From NCBI RefSeq assembly GCF_015453285.1, contig NZ_JADLZT010000008.1, positions 62,001-126,000 on the forward strand: a stretch of DNA of 64,000 nucleotides, given 5' to 3'. The first letter of the stretch is position 1. Each line of letters starts with the position of its first letter. The stretch comes from Lysobacter niastensis. GTDB lineage: Bacteria; Pseudomonadota; Gammaproteobacteria; Xanthomonadales; Xanthomonadaceae. Under the pieces are notes generated by a model. That model saw only the letters and a program-made list of their open reading frames with translations. It ran no database searches and had not been told where the DNA came from. Positions 39,471-49,265 of the stretch are shown here, one piece after another. Position numbers and translations under genes: made by a program.

Positions 39471-39845
39471 ATGCTGATCCGATTCGCCACCCTGGACATG
39501 GACTCCGACTCCGGTCGCCCGAGTGGCGTGCTGGTGGCTGCCCATGCACTGCGTGACGAGGCCGATCTGGCTGCCCATGAGCACGAAGCGCTTTACTCGG
39601 CCTTGCGCTGGTTCAACGAACAGTTGCCAGTGCCCTCGGCGCTCGACGAGCCTGAGCATCGGCGTGCCATCTCGTGGTTCAAGCCCGCCGCCGTCGAGGC
39701 GATCCGGCGGATGTGGCATCTGAAGGACCTACTCGACCTCCACGGGCATCACGTCCAGGTGTTCCGAACGGCTGATCCGGGGACGGTCCTCTATGAGGAC
39801 GAGTGGCAGGTGGTCGCCAAGCCACGGAGAGGCCAGCGCTTCTGA
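39471..39845 (+). CDS. Small conserved-looking hypothetical protein
   Basis: 124 residues, no signal peptide or membrane segment. The sequence is mostly helical and charged (RRAISWFKPAAVEAIRRMWHLKDLL) with a C-terminal segment (VQVFRTADPGTVLYEDEWQVVAKP) that resembles small uncharacterised proteins found in enterics and xanthomonads. It begins 20 bases after ppc and may be read through from it. I do not recognise a function. Confidence 0.65.
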   Translation: MLIRFATLDMDSDSGRPSGVLVAAHALRDEADLAAHEHEALYSALRWFNEQLPVPSALDEPEHRRAISWFKPAAVEAIRRMWHLKDLLDLHGHHVQVFRTADPGTVLYEDEWQVVAKPRRGQRF

Positions 39846-39888
39846 ACCCACAGGCCGGAACGCGCAAACCTTCTCCCGCCCCGCTTAA

Positions 39889-41049
<1,161 letters not shown>

Positions 41050-41110
41050 GTGGTCCATTTCTGAGCGCGGCGCCGGCCTCCGCCGGCCGTGCATCGACCG
41101 GAGGTGTGCG

Positions 41111-41683
41111 ATGGCCATTGCGATTCATCCGTCCGTGGACAACGGCATCGCGCCTGGGCGCGACGATTTCGCAGGAGGCACGCTGTCGTGCAAATGCGCG
41201 CAGTCGCCGGTGAAGGTGAAATTGTCGGCGCAGACACTGCACAACCATGCCTGCGGCTGCACCAAGTGCTGGAAGCCGCCGGGTGCGCTGTTCGCGGTGA
41301 TCGCGGTGGTGCCACGCGACAAGGTCGAGGTGGTCGAGAACGGCGACAAGCTCGCCATCGTCGACGACAAGGCGACGATCCAGCGCCACGCCTGCAAGGA
41401 CTGCGGGGTGCACCTGTTCGGCCGCATCGAGAACAAGGATCACGCCTTCTACGGTCTCGACTTCGTGCACACGGAGTTGTCGAAGGAGGCGGGCTGGTCG
41501 CCGCCGGGTTTCGCCGCATTCGTCTCGTCGATCATCGAATCCGGAGCCGACCCGGCCAACATGGGCGCGGTCCGCTCGCGACTGCGCGAACTCGGGCTGG
41601 AACCATACGACTGCCTGTCGCCGACGCTGATGGACGCGATGTCCACGCACGCGGCGAAGCGGTCCGGCGTGCTGAAGGGCTGA
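41111..41683 (+). CDS. gfa: Glutathione-dependent formaldehyde-activating enzyme
   Basis: 190 residues, cytoplasmic. It is a zinc protein that promotes condensation of formaldehyde with glutathione. The family zinc ligands are visible as CxC (SCKCAQ, near residue 28), HACGCTKCW (near 50) and [11 protein letters not shown] (near 95). It lies 61 bases after the dehydrogenase and 22 bases before fghA. The upstream GGAGG is 6 bases before the ATG. Some work questions the enzymatic role of Gfa in other bacteria, but the operon context here is the classical one. Confidence 0.95.
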   Translation: MAIAIHPSVDNGIAPGRDDFAGGTLSCKCAQSPVKVKLSAQTLHNHACGCTKCWKPPGALFAVIAVVPRDKVEVVENGDKLAIVDDKATIQRHACKDCGVHLFGRIENKDHAFYGLDFVHTELSKEAGWSPPGFAAFVSSIIESGADPANMGAVRSRLRELGLEPYDCLSPTLMDAMSTHAAKRSGVLKG

Positions 41684-41705
41684 TGCAGGGCAAACAGGGA
41701 TACTG

Positions 41706-42536
41706 ATGGAGCGGATCGAGGAACACGCCTGCCATGGCGGGCGCCAGCAAGTGTGGAAGCACGCGTCGGAGACGCTGTCCTGCGAGATGCGCCTGGGCGT
41801 CTATCTGCCGCCGCAGACCGAACGTGCGGCCTGCGCGGTGCTGTACTGGCTGAGCGGGCTGACCTGCACCGAGCAGAACTTCATTACCAAGGCCGGCGCA
41901 CAGCGTTACGCCGCCGAGCACGGCCTGATCCTGGTCGCGCCCGACACCAGTCCGCGCGGCCCGGGCGTGGCCGACGCCGAGGGCTACGACATCGGCCTCG
42001 GCGCGGGCTTCTATGTCGACGCGACGCAATCGCCGTGGTCGTTGCAATACCGGATGCACGAGTACGTGACGCAGGAACTGCCCGCGCTGGTCGAAACGTT
42101 CTTCCCCACGACGCAGACGCGCTCGATCAGCGGCCACTCGATGGGCGGTCACGGCGCGCTGGTCGCGGCATTGCGCAACCCGGGCCGTTACCGCAGCGTG
42201 TCGGCGTTCTCGCCGATCGTCGCGCCGTCGCAGGTGCCGTGGGGACAAAAGGCATTCACGCAGTATCTCGGCAGCGACACCGCTGCGTGGAAGGAGTGGG
42301 ACACGGTCGAACTCGTGCGTGACGCATCCGAACGGCTGCCGCTGCTGATCGACCAGGGCGAGGCCGACGAGTTCCTCGACCCGCAGCTGCGTCCCGACCT
42401 CCTGCGCCGCGCCTGCGCCGATGCAGGACATCCGCTGCACCTGCGCATGCGCGCCGGCTACGACCACAGCTACTACTTCATCGCCAGCTTCATCGGCGAG
42501 CACATCGCCCACCACGCCGCGGCGCTGCGCGGCTGA
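41706..42536 (+). CDS. fghA: S-formylglutathione hydrolase
   Basis: 276 residues, alpha/beta-hydrolase of the esterase D family. It releases formate and glutathione. The conserved N-terminal LSGLTCTEQNF, the nucleophile elbow GHSMGGHGA (Ser145), an acid region at DQGEADEFL and the catalytic His in YDHSYYF are all present. Third gene of the formaldehyde operon. GC drops sharply just after its stop. Confidence 0.96.
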   Translation: MERIEEHACHGGRQQVWKHASETLSCEMRLGVYLPPQTERAACAVLYWLSGLTCTEQNFITKAGAQRYAAEHGLILVAPDTSPRGPGVADAEGYDIGLGAGFYVDATQSPWSLQYRMHEYVTQELPALVETFFPTTQTRSISGHSMGGHGALVAALRNPGRYRSVSAFSPIVAPSQVPWGQKAFTQYLGSDTAAWKEWDTVELVRDASERLPLLIDQGEADEFLDPQLRPDLLRRACADAGHPLHLRMRAGYDHSYYFIASFIGEHIAHHAAALRG

Positions 42537-42553
42537 TTGCGGAGTTAGCGCCC

Positions 42554-42895
42554 ATGACAGTTCTCCGGAGCGTCCTTGCAATTGCCTTCCTGACCGGCTC
42601 TTTCCGGGCGGCAGCCTGTCCCACTGAGCCTCCCAGCTTTGCGCAGGTTCAAACCGCAACGTTTGTTGCTTTCGGTCGTGCGGTTAGTAGTGACTGGGAC
42701 AAGCCAACCGAACGCCTGTTGGTTCGAGTGGCCGTTACGGACGTTCGTAAAGGCAACGCGCTCGATATGTTGGTGGCGACGTCTCCGTGCCGGGTACCCA
42801 TCAAAAAGGATGAGGCCGTTGTGGTCCTTCAGATCCAAAGCAAGTTTCTCGTATATCCGGCGGAGTTCTACACGAACGTGCTTGGCCACCCTTGA
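42554..42895 (+). CDS. Small secreted hypothetical protein, lower GC
   Basis: 113 residues. The N-terminus is a likely signal peptide (cleavage near RAAA/C, residue 22), with two Cys in the mature part (PTEPP preceded by Cys; a second in TSPCRVP). The body reads like a short beta-rich domain (FVAFGRAVSSDW, RVAVTDVRKGN). Hand counts of sampled lines give about 53-60% GC, well below the flanks. No known family recognised. It marks the left edge of an accessory-looking segment. Confidence 0.6.
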   Translation: MTVLRSVLAIAFLTGSFRAAACPTEPPSFAQVQTATFVAFGRAVSSDWDKPTERLLVRVAVTDVRKGNALDMLVATSPCRVPIKKDEAVVVLQIQSKFLVYPAEFYTNVLGHP

Positions 42896-43207
42896 GCAGA
42901 CGGCCGCTGACAGTTCAGCCGGAGCCGCGTCGCGGCTGCCAACGGGTTAACCCGTTGACGCAATCCCACATGAATTCACGAATCTGACTGCGCACGCGTT
43001 CGGTGTGCATGGCACGAACCGTGCCGCAGTCGACAGTTTCCACGCTCATCGCGCACCGATCATCGCGCCCTGCATCGGTTTCCACGCCGCTGCTCGCGAT
43101 GCAGGGACGTGTCGACGGGTCATCCAGACCACGCCGCGGCTTCCCGAAAGGAAGGCCGGCGCCGGCCGGAGCGCCGGTTCCGACTCCTTCTTCGGTAGCC
43201 GCACTTC
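42896..43207. other. 312-base intergenic interval with two compact palindromes
   Basis: No gene is supported here. The interval contains AGCCGCG-T-CGCGGCT (42923-42937) and the perfect 16-base palindrome at 42941-42956, followed by a possible -35 (TTGACG, 42955-42960) with only a weak -10 match. The rest is unremarkable. Confidence 0.5.
42941..42956. promoter_or_regulatory. Perfect 16-base palindrome
   Basis: AACGGGTTAACCCGTT is fully symmetric and overlaps a TTGACG hexamer that could be a -35 box for the downstream peptidase gene, a typical repressor-site arrangement. No assigned regulator. Confidence 0.4.
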
Positions 43208-44959
43208 ATGACTTCATCCCGCGCGTTCCGCCTTGCCGGGCGTCTGTCAGCTCGCATCGTCCTTTCCCTGCTGATCGCGTGCGCGACCGCGCAGGTGGCT
43301 CGTGCCCAGGTGCCGAGCACCGGCGAGCAGAAGACGGCCGTGCTGCTGGTCAACTTCCAGGACGATACTTCGCAAACGATCAGCCGGGACGCCGCGCATG
43401 CGCTGGTGTTCGGGCAGGTGAGCGACTTCTACTGGGAGGCCTCGTATCAGAAGGCCTTCCTCAGTGGCGATACGTACGGCTGGTACACGATTCCGGTCAG
43501 CAAGACGGTTTGCGATACCGACTTGTTTGCGCGCGAGGCCGACCGTGCCGCCGCTGCGGCCGGTGTGGACCTGTCCGGTTACGACCGTCTGATCTATTTG
43601 ATGCCCGACAACGTCTGCACGATCGCCGGCTACAACTCGGGCCCGCTGGTGACGCCGACGCGCATCTGGATGCTCAGCAACAACCTGACCGCGCGCGTCA
43701 TCGCACACGAACTCGGGCACACCTTCGGCGGCCTCGGGCATTCCATGTCGGTGGACTGCGGTGCCACTTCGATCGGCAGCGGCTGCAAGCTGGAAGAGTA
43801 CGGCGACCCGGCCGACACGATGGGCGCAGGGACGACGCCGCATTTCAATGCCGTGCTGAAGGAAACACTGGGCTGGATCGGTGCCGCGGGCCAACCGGCG
43901 GTGACGACGGTGACCTCCAGCGGCAGCTACACATTGGCGCCGTTCGAGACCACCACGGGCATCAAGGCGCTGAAGATCCAGACCGGCGTGGATGCGTCGA
44001 CCGGATATCCGAGCTATTACTACATCGAATATCGCCAACCGATCGGCTTCGATGCGGTGCTGGGGACGGTCGGCAACCTGACTTCGGGTGTGCAGGTGCG
44101 CACCGGCGGCACCGAGCAGGCTTCGGTAATGCTGGACATGACGCCGGACAGCGCACCGACGTCGTCGTACAACGACATCCGCGACGGTGCTCTGACCGTT
44201 GGCAGGAGCTTCACCGACACAGGCGCCGGTATCACCATGACGTTGCGCTCAGCCGACGCGAATGGAGCGGTGGTCGACGTTGCCCTCGCAGGCTCGCCCG
44301 GCCCTGGCACCTGCGTGCGCGCCGCGCCGGCGATGTCGTTGAGCGCGACTTCCGGCGCCGTCGCCGCGGGCACCACGAAGAACTACACGCTCAGCCTCTC
44401 CAACCGGGACAGCGGTGGCTGTACCGCAACGCGGTTCGACCTGGCGCGCAGCGTCCCGGCTGGCTGGACCGGTGCTCTCGCCGCCACCAGCTTGACGGTG
44501 AGCCCGGGGGCCAGCGCCACCACGACGCTGGCGGTGACCTCGGCGGCCACTGTGGCTGCAGGTGACTATGGCGTCGCTGCCGCCAGCGCCAGCAGCGTGG
44601 GCAGCGCGCATACCGCCAGTGCATCGGCGGTCTATACCGTGTCCGTGCCAGTTGCGCTGCCGCTCAGCGAAACCCTCGCCACCGACAAGAGCAGCTACGC
44701 CCGGGGCGAGTCCGTGCAGATGAGCGCGCGCGTCACGAGCAACGGCACCGCAGTGTCTGGTGCGACGGTCCGCTTCGTCGTGAAGTTGCCCGGTGGAGGC
44801 AGCAGCACGCTGACGGGCACCAGCGGCAGCGACGGCTACGCCCGTTCGGTCTTCAAGACCGGCAAGGGCAAGTCGTCTGCAGGCCAGTACCTGGTGCAGG
44901 CAGACGCCAGCTACAGCGGAGCCTCGACGACGGCAAGCGCCGCCTTCAGCGTCCGCTGA
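43208..44959 (+). CDS. Secreted metzincin-like (M11-type) metallopeptidase with Ig-like domains
   Basis: 583 residues. The signal peptide ends near ARAQ (residue 33). The catalytic domain (~40-290) has a zinc site HELGHTFGGLGH (His167, Glu168, His171, His178) and a downstream DTMGAG (Met205) acting as the Met-turn, followed by HFNAVLKETLGWI, as in gametolysin-type peptidases. The zinc helix loop holds one more residue than the usual HExxHxxGxxH. A NEW3-like beta domain (~365-480) and an Ig-like domain (~490-583) follow and could bind surfaces or sugars. Two tandem hairpins follow the gene. A secreted protease of predatory or nutritional use is inferred. Confidence 0.82.
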   Translation: MTSSRAFRLAGRLSARIVLSLLIACATAQVARAQVPSTGEQKTAVLLVNFQDDTSQTISRDAAHALVFGQVSDFYWEASYQKAFLSGDTYGWYTIPVSKTVCDTDLFAREADRAAAAAGVDLSGYDRLIYLMPDNVCTIAGYNSGPLVTPTRIWMLSNNLTARVIAHELGHTFGGLGHSMSVDCGATSIGSGCKLEEYGDPADTMGAGTTPHFNAVLKETLGWIGAAGQPAVTTVTSSGSYTLAPFETTTGIKALKIQTGVDASTGYPSYYYIEYRQPIGFDAVLGTVGNLTSGVQVRTGGTEQASVMLDMTPDSAPTSSYNDIRDGALTVGRSFTDTGAGITMTLRSADANGAVVDVALAGSPGPGTCVRAAPAMSLSATSGAVAAGTTKNYTLSLSNRDSGGCTATRFDLARSVPAGWTGALAATSLTVSPGASATTTLAVTSAATVAAGDYGVAAASASSVGSAHTASASAVYTVSVPVALPLSETLATDKSSYARGESVQMSARVTSNGTAVSGATVRFVVKLPGGGSSTLTGTSGSDGYARSVFKTGKGKSSAGQYLVQADASYSGASTTASAAFSVR

Positions 44960-44970
44960 AGCCCGGAAAG

Positions 44971-45002
44971 GAAAAGGCGGCGGAAATTGGTTTCCGCCGC
45001 CT
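44971..45002 (-). terminator. 12-bp-stem terminator (minus strand)
   Basis: AGGCGGCGGAAA/TTTCCGCCGCCT (44975-44986 and 44991-45002), with loop CCAA on the minus strand, is followed there by TTTTCC. It serves the surface-protein gene at 45060 and may act in both directions. Confidence 0.75.
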
Positions 45003-45005
45003 CTG

Positions 45006-45034
45006 CTGTCCGCCGGGGGTGGCCCGGCGGACAG
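45006..45034. terminator. Second tandem hairpin between convergent genes
   Basis: Perfect 12-bp arms, CTGTCCGCCGGG (45006-45017) and CCCGGCGGACAG (45023-45034), with a 5-base loop. There is no T-tract on either strand, so it is a barrier hairpin rather than a classical intrinsic terminator. Confidence 0.5.
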
Positions 45035-45059
45035 CGGGTGGAGCATCGAAGTTGTTTTA

Positions 45060-46925
45060 CTACGGATCGCAGTCCGGGCAGGTCGGGCACAGCTTGCACG
45101 TGGCGCTCGCCGGGAGGGCATTAGCCGTCGCGTTGTTCTGCTTGCCGTGGCCAGAAGCAGTGACGGTGTCCGTGTAGGTGACCAGGCCCGGTTCGGTCTC
45201 GTCATTGTCCGGAGCCGTCGGTGTGTAGCACCTGGACACGACATACGAACCCAGCGGGTCAAGGGTCAGGCCACCGGCAGGCAGCAGACTGCCCATCTGG
45301 TCGTCATCCCAACTGTCGATCACCATCTTCTGGTTGCTCGTGGTGCTGCTGATGGTGACATCGACGCACACCTGCGGAGCGAACCCGTTGTTCGGATCCA
45401 GTACGACCGAGTCGTCGCCTGGCTCGAATTCCGTGTTCGGATTCTCATTCGTGCCCGGGTCGCCCTGGCAGAACTTCGTCAGCTTCAGCCCGGTGTCGAA
45501 CTCCGCTAGACAGACATTGGCCTGTGCTTGCGTCTCCAGGTCGGTGTCGACGACGTCGGTGTCGCCCCCGTCGGTCGCGCTTGATTCGACTGTCACTCCG
45601 TTGACGAACGCATTCACGTCGGTGATGCATAGCATCGTGATCGTCATCGAATCATGGGCGTCCAGCCGATCTGCCACGGCAACGAACGTCTCGTTGTCCG
45701 GGAACAGGATTCCGGTTCCCACGGTCGGGGTCCCAACGCCATCACCGGTGATCGCGGTGATCGAGCAGACCTTGTCGGTGTCGACCTTGTCATCACGCAG
45801 CGCGACGTCGTAAAGGGTGCCAAAGCCATCGTTGGTGATGGTGACCGTGTGCTTGGTCTGGAAGGTCTCGTCGTCGGGGTCGAACACCGGGCTGACGCCA
45901 GCCTCGGCATTGCAGACCTTCTCAACGTCGACCGAGCACAGGTCGAAGTCGCCGAGAGCGAAGTCCTTCAGTTCCGCGGTTTCCGAGTGCGAGCTGCGGG
46001 TTTCGGCCATGAAGCTGGAGAAGCATACCTCGCCGACCAGCGCGGTGACATCGATGCCGGCCTCGAAGAAGCTCTCGTTCGGGAAGTTGTTGTTGGTTCC
46101 CGACTTCGGCGTGTAAGCCCACGGAGACGGCTGAGTCGACTCGTTGGTGATCGCGCAGGCCGTGTCGTCGTCGGTGCAGACTTCAGCGCCGTTCGAGGAG
46201 TCGAACTTGATTTCCTCCAGGGCACCGAAATCGCCACCGCTGCCGACCCACTTGAAGATCTGCACCTCGCTGCTGGAGCCGCCTGAGACGAAGTCCACCT
46301 GCACCAGGATGTCGCCCTCCTCGTGTTCGCCTGAGAAAGTGCCTACTCCTCCGGCGCCAGGCGCTTTCAAGCCGACGTTGCTCTTGAAGAACCAGAAGCC
46401 CAATGCGGCGTCGCCGTTGTTGGCGAAGCGGTCCGCACCGAAATAGATGACCAGGTGACTGTGCGTGCCTGCCGGATGGTTCGGGAAGTCGCCTCCAGGG
46501 AAACCGGGCACTTCGTACGCCTTGGCGTAGGCGTTGGTGATGTTGTCCTTGTCCGGCGTGACCTTGGAGGCCTTGTACTCCCATGTACCGATCAGGTCGA
46601 TGTCCTTGTTGCTGCCTTGCCAGGCAGATAGCTCCTTGCCGCCCGCTAGAGTTGCGCCGTCTGCGACGAAGGTTTCGCCGTCACCGGCCACGGGTGTGCC
46701 GCGGGTGGTGGGATAAGGCGTGGGTAGATTGAAGACATTGTTCCAGTCGTCATCGCTGGTGGTCTTGGTCGGATCGCCGTCAAGTTCGAATGGGGACGCG
46801 GGTTGTTCGTGAACGGCCAATGCAGTGGACAACAGGGCGCTGGCACCGATGACGGCACCCAGGGCTGTGCCCAGGGCGGCGACGGGCCAATTGGCGCGCT
46901 TTCGAGGTTCCTTTTCGATTGCCAT
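45060..46925 (-). CDS. Large Asp-rich exported surface protein with cysteine-rich C-terminus
   Basis: 621 residues. A positively charged start and hydrophobic stretch (residues ~14-37) form a signal peptide or anchor. The first domain (~45-260) starts with FELDGDPTKTTSDDDWNNVF and continues with IDLIGTWEYKASKVTPDKDNITNAYAKAY and YFGADRFANNGDAALGFWFF, a pattern seen in large secreted proteins of Actinobacteria and Proteobacteria. Two or more DUF11-like beta domains follow (~330-600: VEKVCNAEAG, TVTITNDGFGTLYDVALRD; LKLTKFCQGDPG). The last 12 residues contain four Cys at three-residue spacing (CKLCPTCPDC). The mature chain is very acidic. It has lower GC than its neighbours. Adhesin or matrix function is a guess. 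Confidence 0.8.
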   Translation of the reverse strand: MAIEKEPRKRANWPVAALGTALGAVIGASALLSTALAVHEQPASPFELDGDPTKTTSDDDWNNVFNLPTPYPTTRGTPVAGDGETFVADGATLAGGKELSAWQGSNKDIDLIGTWEYKASKVTPDKDNITNAYAKAYEVPGFPGGDFPNHPAGTHSHLVIYFGADRFANNGDAALGFWFFKSNVGLKAPGAGGVGTFSGEHEEGDILVQVDFVSGGSSSEVQIFKWVGSGGDFGALEEIKFDSSNGAEVCTDDDTACAITNESTQPSPWAYTPKSGTNNNFPNESFFEAGIDVTALVGEVCFSSFMAETRSSHSETAELKDFALGDFDLCSVDVEKVCNAEAGVSPVFDPDDETFQTKHTVTITNDGFGTLYDVALRDDKVDTDKVCSITAITGDGVGTPTVGTGILFPDNETFVAVADRLDAHDSMTITMLCITDVNAFVNGVTVESSATDGGDTDVVDTDLETQAQANVCLAEFDTGLKLTKFCQGDPGTNENPNTEFEPGDDSVVLDPNNGFAPQVCVDVTISSTTSNQKMVIDSWDDDQMGSLLPAGGLTLDPLGSYVVSRCYTPTAPDNDETEPGLVTYTDTVTASGHGKQNNATANALPASATCKLCPTCPDCDP

Positions 46926-47144
46926 GGCTGTGCTCCAAAGGGGGAGGGATGCGCACAGCCGGTGGGCAGGCGGTCTGCGGCGCCGCAAGCGTGCGCCCGG
47001 TTCAGGGATGTCGAAATCGCTCGGAAGGGGCGGTGGCCCCGGGGGGGGTGACTTTTGGCCGGGTGAGGCGGGGTGATCCGTTTCAGTCAACAGCGGCGTT
47101 ATCAGGGGCGCCGGTAACAGGCCTTGACTGAGGGGTGCCCCACC

Positions 47145-47876
47145 ATGACCACGATGCCGGTGCTGGCTATCGGCAGCGACCGCAACTGGAGAGCCCGACT
47201 CGACCGGATCCTGTCCGGCCGGGGCGAGGTGTCATGGCTCGGGTCCCGCGGGCCCGGCGAGCCAGGGCGCGGGCCCAATCCTTCATTGCTGTTGCTGGAC
47301 GGAGACGACCCGCGGGTGGAGCGGGAACTGCAGCGGCTGCACGTGCCGATGCCGCAGCGGCTCTACTTCTTCCATCAGCCGGACGTCGCGTCGCTGCGCG
47401 ACTGCGTCCATGCCGGCGCCGCCGGCTGCCTGGACAAGGAAGCCTCGCCCGAGACCGTGCTGCGCGCGATCCGTTCGGTCGGCTCCGGCCTGTTCGCGGT
47501 CGATCCGGCACTGCTGATGCAGGCGATGTCGGGGCCGCAGGAGCCCGAACCGGCCGCGCCCGAGAATCCGCCGGGCAACTGGTCGCAACTGACCGAACGG
47601 CAGCGCGAGATCGTGCGCTGGGCGGCGCAGGGCCTGAGCAACAAGCAGATCGCCCGTCATCTCGGCATCAGCCCGGAAACGGTCAAGAGCCACCTGCACC
47701 ACGTGTTCGAGCGTGCCGGCGTCAGCGGTCGCATGGCGCTGCTGGCGATGCGCTGGGCCGAGGAGGCCGGGCACGACCACCTCGACGCGCACGAGGGCAA
47801 TGGTGGCGAGTCGTCGGGCAACGGCGCCAATGGAGCGAACGGAAGCGGCGGCTCAGGCCGACGTGACGTCGCGTAA
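47145..47876 (+). CDS. LuxR/NarL-type response regulator with Gly/Asn-rich tail
   Basis: 243 residues. A receiver-like N-terminal domain has Asp52 (LLLLDGDD) in the phospho-acceptor strand and Lys98 (GCLDKEAS) in the usual switch position, but the N-terminal acidic pair is not convincing, so phosphorylation is uncertain. The LuxR HTH is at ~149-205 (LTERQREIVRWAAQGLSNKQIARHLGISPETVKSH). The tail is low-complexity Gly/Asn/Ser. No histidine kinase is adjacent. The ATG at 47145 has GAGGGG 10 bases upstream; a TTG at 47124 is possible. Its last 24 bases overlap the 3' end of the convergent gene. Confidence 0.87.
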   Translation: MTTMPVLAIGSDRNWRARLDRILSGRGEVSWLGSRGPGEPGRGPNPSLLLLDGDDPRVERELQRLHVPMPQRLYFFHQPDVASLRDCVHAGAAGCLDKEASPETVLRAIRSVGSGLFAVDPALLMQAMSGPQEPEPAAPENPPGNWSQLTERQREIVRWAAQGLSNKQIARHLGISPETVKSHLHHVFERAGVSGRMALLAMRWAEEAGHDHLDAHEGNGGESSGNGANGANGSGGSGRRDVA

Positions 47877-48197
47877 TTCCCAGGCACTGCCTGCCAGCAG
47901 GCGCAGGCGCTGCTTGAGGACGTTGCCGGGGATGCTGGTGGTCACCACCAGGTCGATGTGCAGGTCTTTCTGCGCGCCTTGAACCGTGGCGCCCGGATCG
48001 GTCGCGCCCAGCGTGGGATCGACCGCGTCGGGATCGTCCTGCATCGCGCGCCAGCGCTCGAACAGCGCGGTGCCCTGCAATGCGTCTTCCAGCTGCTCGG
48101 CGAATCCTTCCGCACTGACCGCGGTGAACGACAGCGACGGCTCGCTGCCGCGCGCGCGTTTCGCATCGGGAAGGCTGATGTAGAAGCGGGTGGCCAT
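47853..48197 (-). CDS. Small hypothetical protein
   Basis: 114 residues, cytoplasmic by appearance. The start MATRFYISLPDAKRARG and a body with QLEDALQGTALFERWRAMQDDPDAVDP suggest a mixed alpha/beta fold; no motif I recognise. Its 3' end overlaps the LuxR-type gene by 24 bases, which on opposite strands constrains both. Codon pattern supports coding (GC at third positions). Confidence 0.7.
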   Translation of the reverse strand: MATRFYISLPDAKRARGSEPSLSFTAVSAEGFAEQLEDALQGTALFERWRAMQDDPDAVDPTLGATDPGATVQGAQKDLHIDLVVTTSIPGNVLKQRLRLLAGSAWELRDVTSA

Positions 48198-48317
48198 GGC
48201 GGGGACTCGTGGTCGGATGGGCTGGAGTCTAGGCGCGGCGGCATCGGGCTGTCGTGAAGCGGCCCGGAGGCTTTCAGGGCCCGCTCATCCTTCCGATGCG
48301 CGAGCGGACAAGGCCCC

Positions 48318-49265
48318 TTACGCCGAGAACTTCTGCCCTTCCGCGGCGAAGCCCACCACCAGCGCGCCTTTGCCGACGTTGACCATGCCGGTCAGGCTCA
48401 TCACGCTTTCGAACAGCTCGATGTTGTGCGCCTGGCAGGTCGCGCGCAGTGCGTCGTAGCCGGGCAGCGCGCGCATCGAGGCGAGTTCGCCGCCATAGCT
48501 CAGGCACAGCGTCGGTGTCAGCAGCTCGCCACGGGTGATGCGCTGCGCGACGTGGCCGAACAGCTTCTCGACGGCCGGGTTGAAGCCCTTGATCTTCGCC
48601 ACCGGGCCGGTCTCGCCGCGGTTGCAGTGCAGGACCGGCTTGATGTCCAGCGCGCTGCCCAGCGCGGCGCTGAGAAAACCGACGCTGCGGTCGCCCTTGG
48701 CGCGGCCGCGGTTGCGGATGTAGTAGAGGTCCGGTGGCACCAGGTAACCGTGCGTATGCAGGGCCAGGTGCTCCAGCCGCGCGCGGATCTTCGGCGCGCC
48801 TTCGCCGGCGGCGCGCAGGCGGATCGCTTCCACGGCGGTGACGCCCTGTGCGGCGAACAGGTTCTGCGTATCGACCACGCGCAGCGCGAACGGCGTGTCA
48901 TGGCCCGCGGCGGCGCGCACCGGGCGGTAGTCGTTGAGGATCGAGAAGCTGGCCTGGGTGGCGTTGTCGTGGATCGGACTGCGCGTCTTCGTGATCGTCA
49001 TGCAGAACACGTAGTCGTAGTCGATCACCAGCCGTCCCAGGAACAGATCGTGGATCTGCTGCACGGTGAAGGGCATGGTCTCGGCTTCGTGGCCGCGCTC
49101 GGCGACGTGCGAGTTGAGGAACTCCAGCGTCGCCTGCTCGTCGCGGTGGTCGGCCAGGACGGCATCGCCGATGCGCACCGTGATCGGCAGGATCGTCACC
49201 TCGTGCTGCTGCAGGTATTCCAGCGGCAGGTCGCACGCCGAGTCGGCGACTAGTCCAATGCGCAT
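48318..49265 (-). CDS. DegV-family fatty acid-binding protein
   Basis: 315 residues. The N-terminal IGLVADSACDLP (typical DegV VTDSTADLP), the inner HDNATQASFSILND region, VVDTQNLFAAQG (matching DTknvS-like motifs) and the lipid-pocket segment RVGFLSAALG-type (RSVGFLSAALGSALDIKPVL) identify the family. Members bind long-chain fatty acids; in Firmicutes they serve fatty acid kinase, while proteobacterial roles are unclear. A GGGGGG tract precedes the ATG. Nothing nearby suggests a partner kinase. Confidence 0.88.
   Translation of the reverse strand: MRIGLVADSACDLPLEYLQQHEVTILPITVRIGDAVLADHRDEQATLEFLNSHVAERGHEAETMPFTVQQIHDLFLGRLVIDYDYVFCMTITKTRSPIHDNATQASFSILNDYRPVRAAAGHDTPFALRVVDTQNLFAAQGVTAVEAIRLRAAGEGAPKIRARLEHLALHTHGYLVPPDLYYIRNRGRAKGDRSVGFLSAALGSALDIKPVLHCNRGETGPVAKIKGFNPAVEKLFGHVAQRITRGELLTPTLCLSYGGELASMRALPGYDALRATCQAHNIELFESVMSLTGMVNVGKGALVVGFAAEGQKFSA

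Noticed and set aside
35954-39499. 1181-codon frame antisense to ppc
   Set aside because: Pure high-GC shadow of ppc and the TPR gene; no motif or signal, and ppc is unmistakable.
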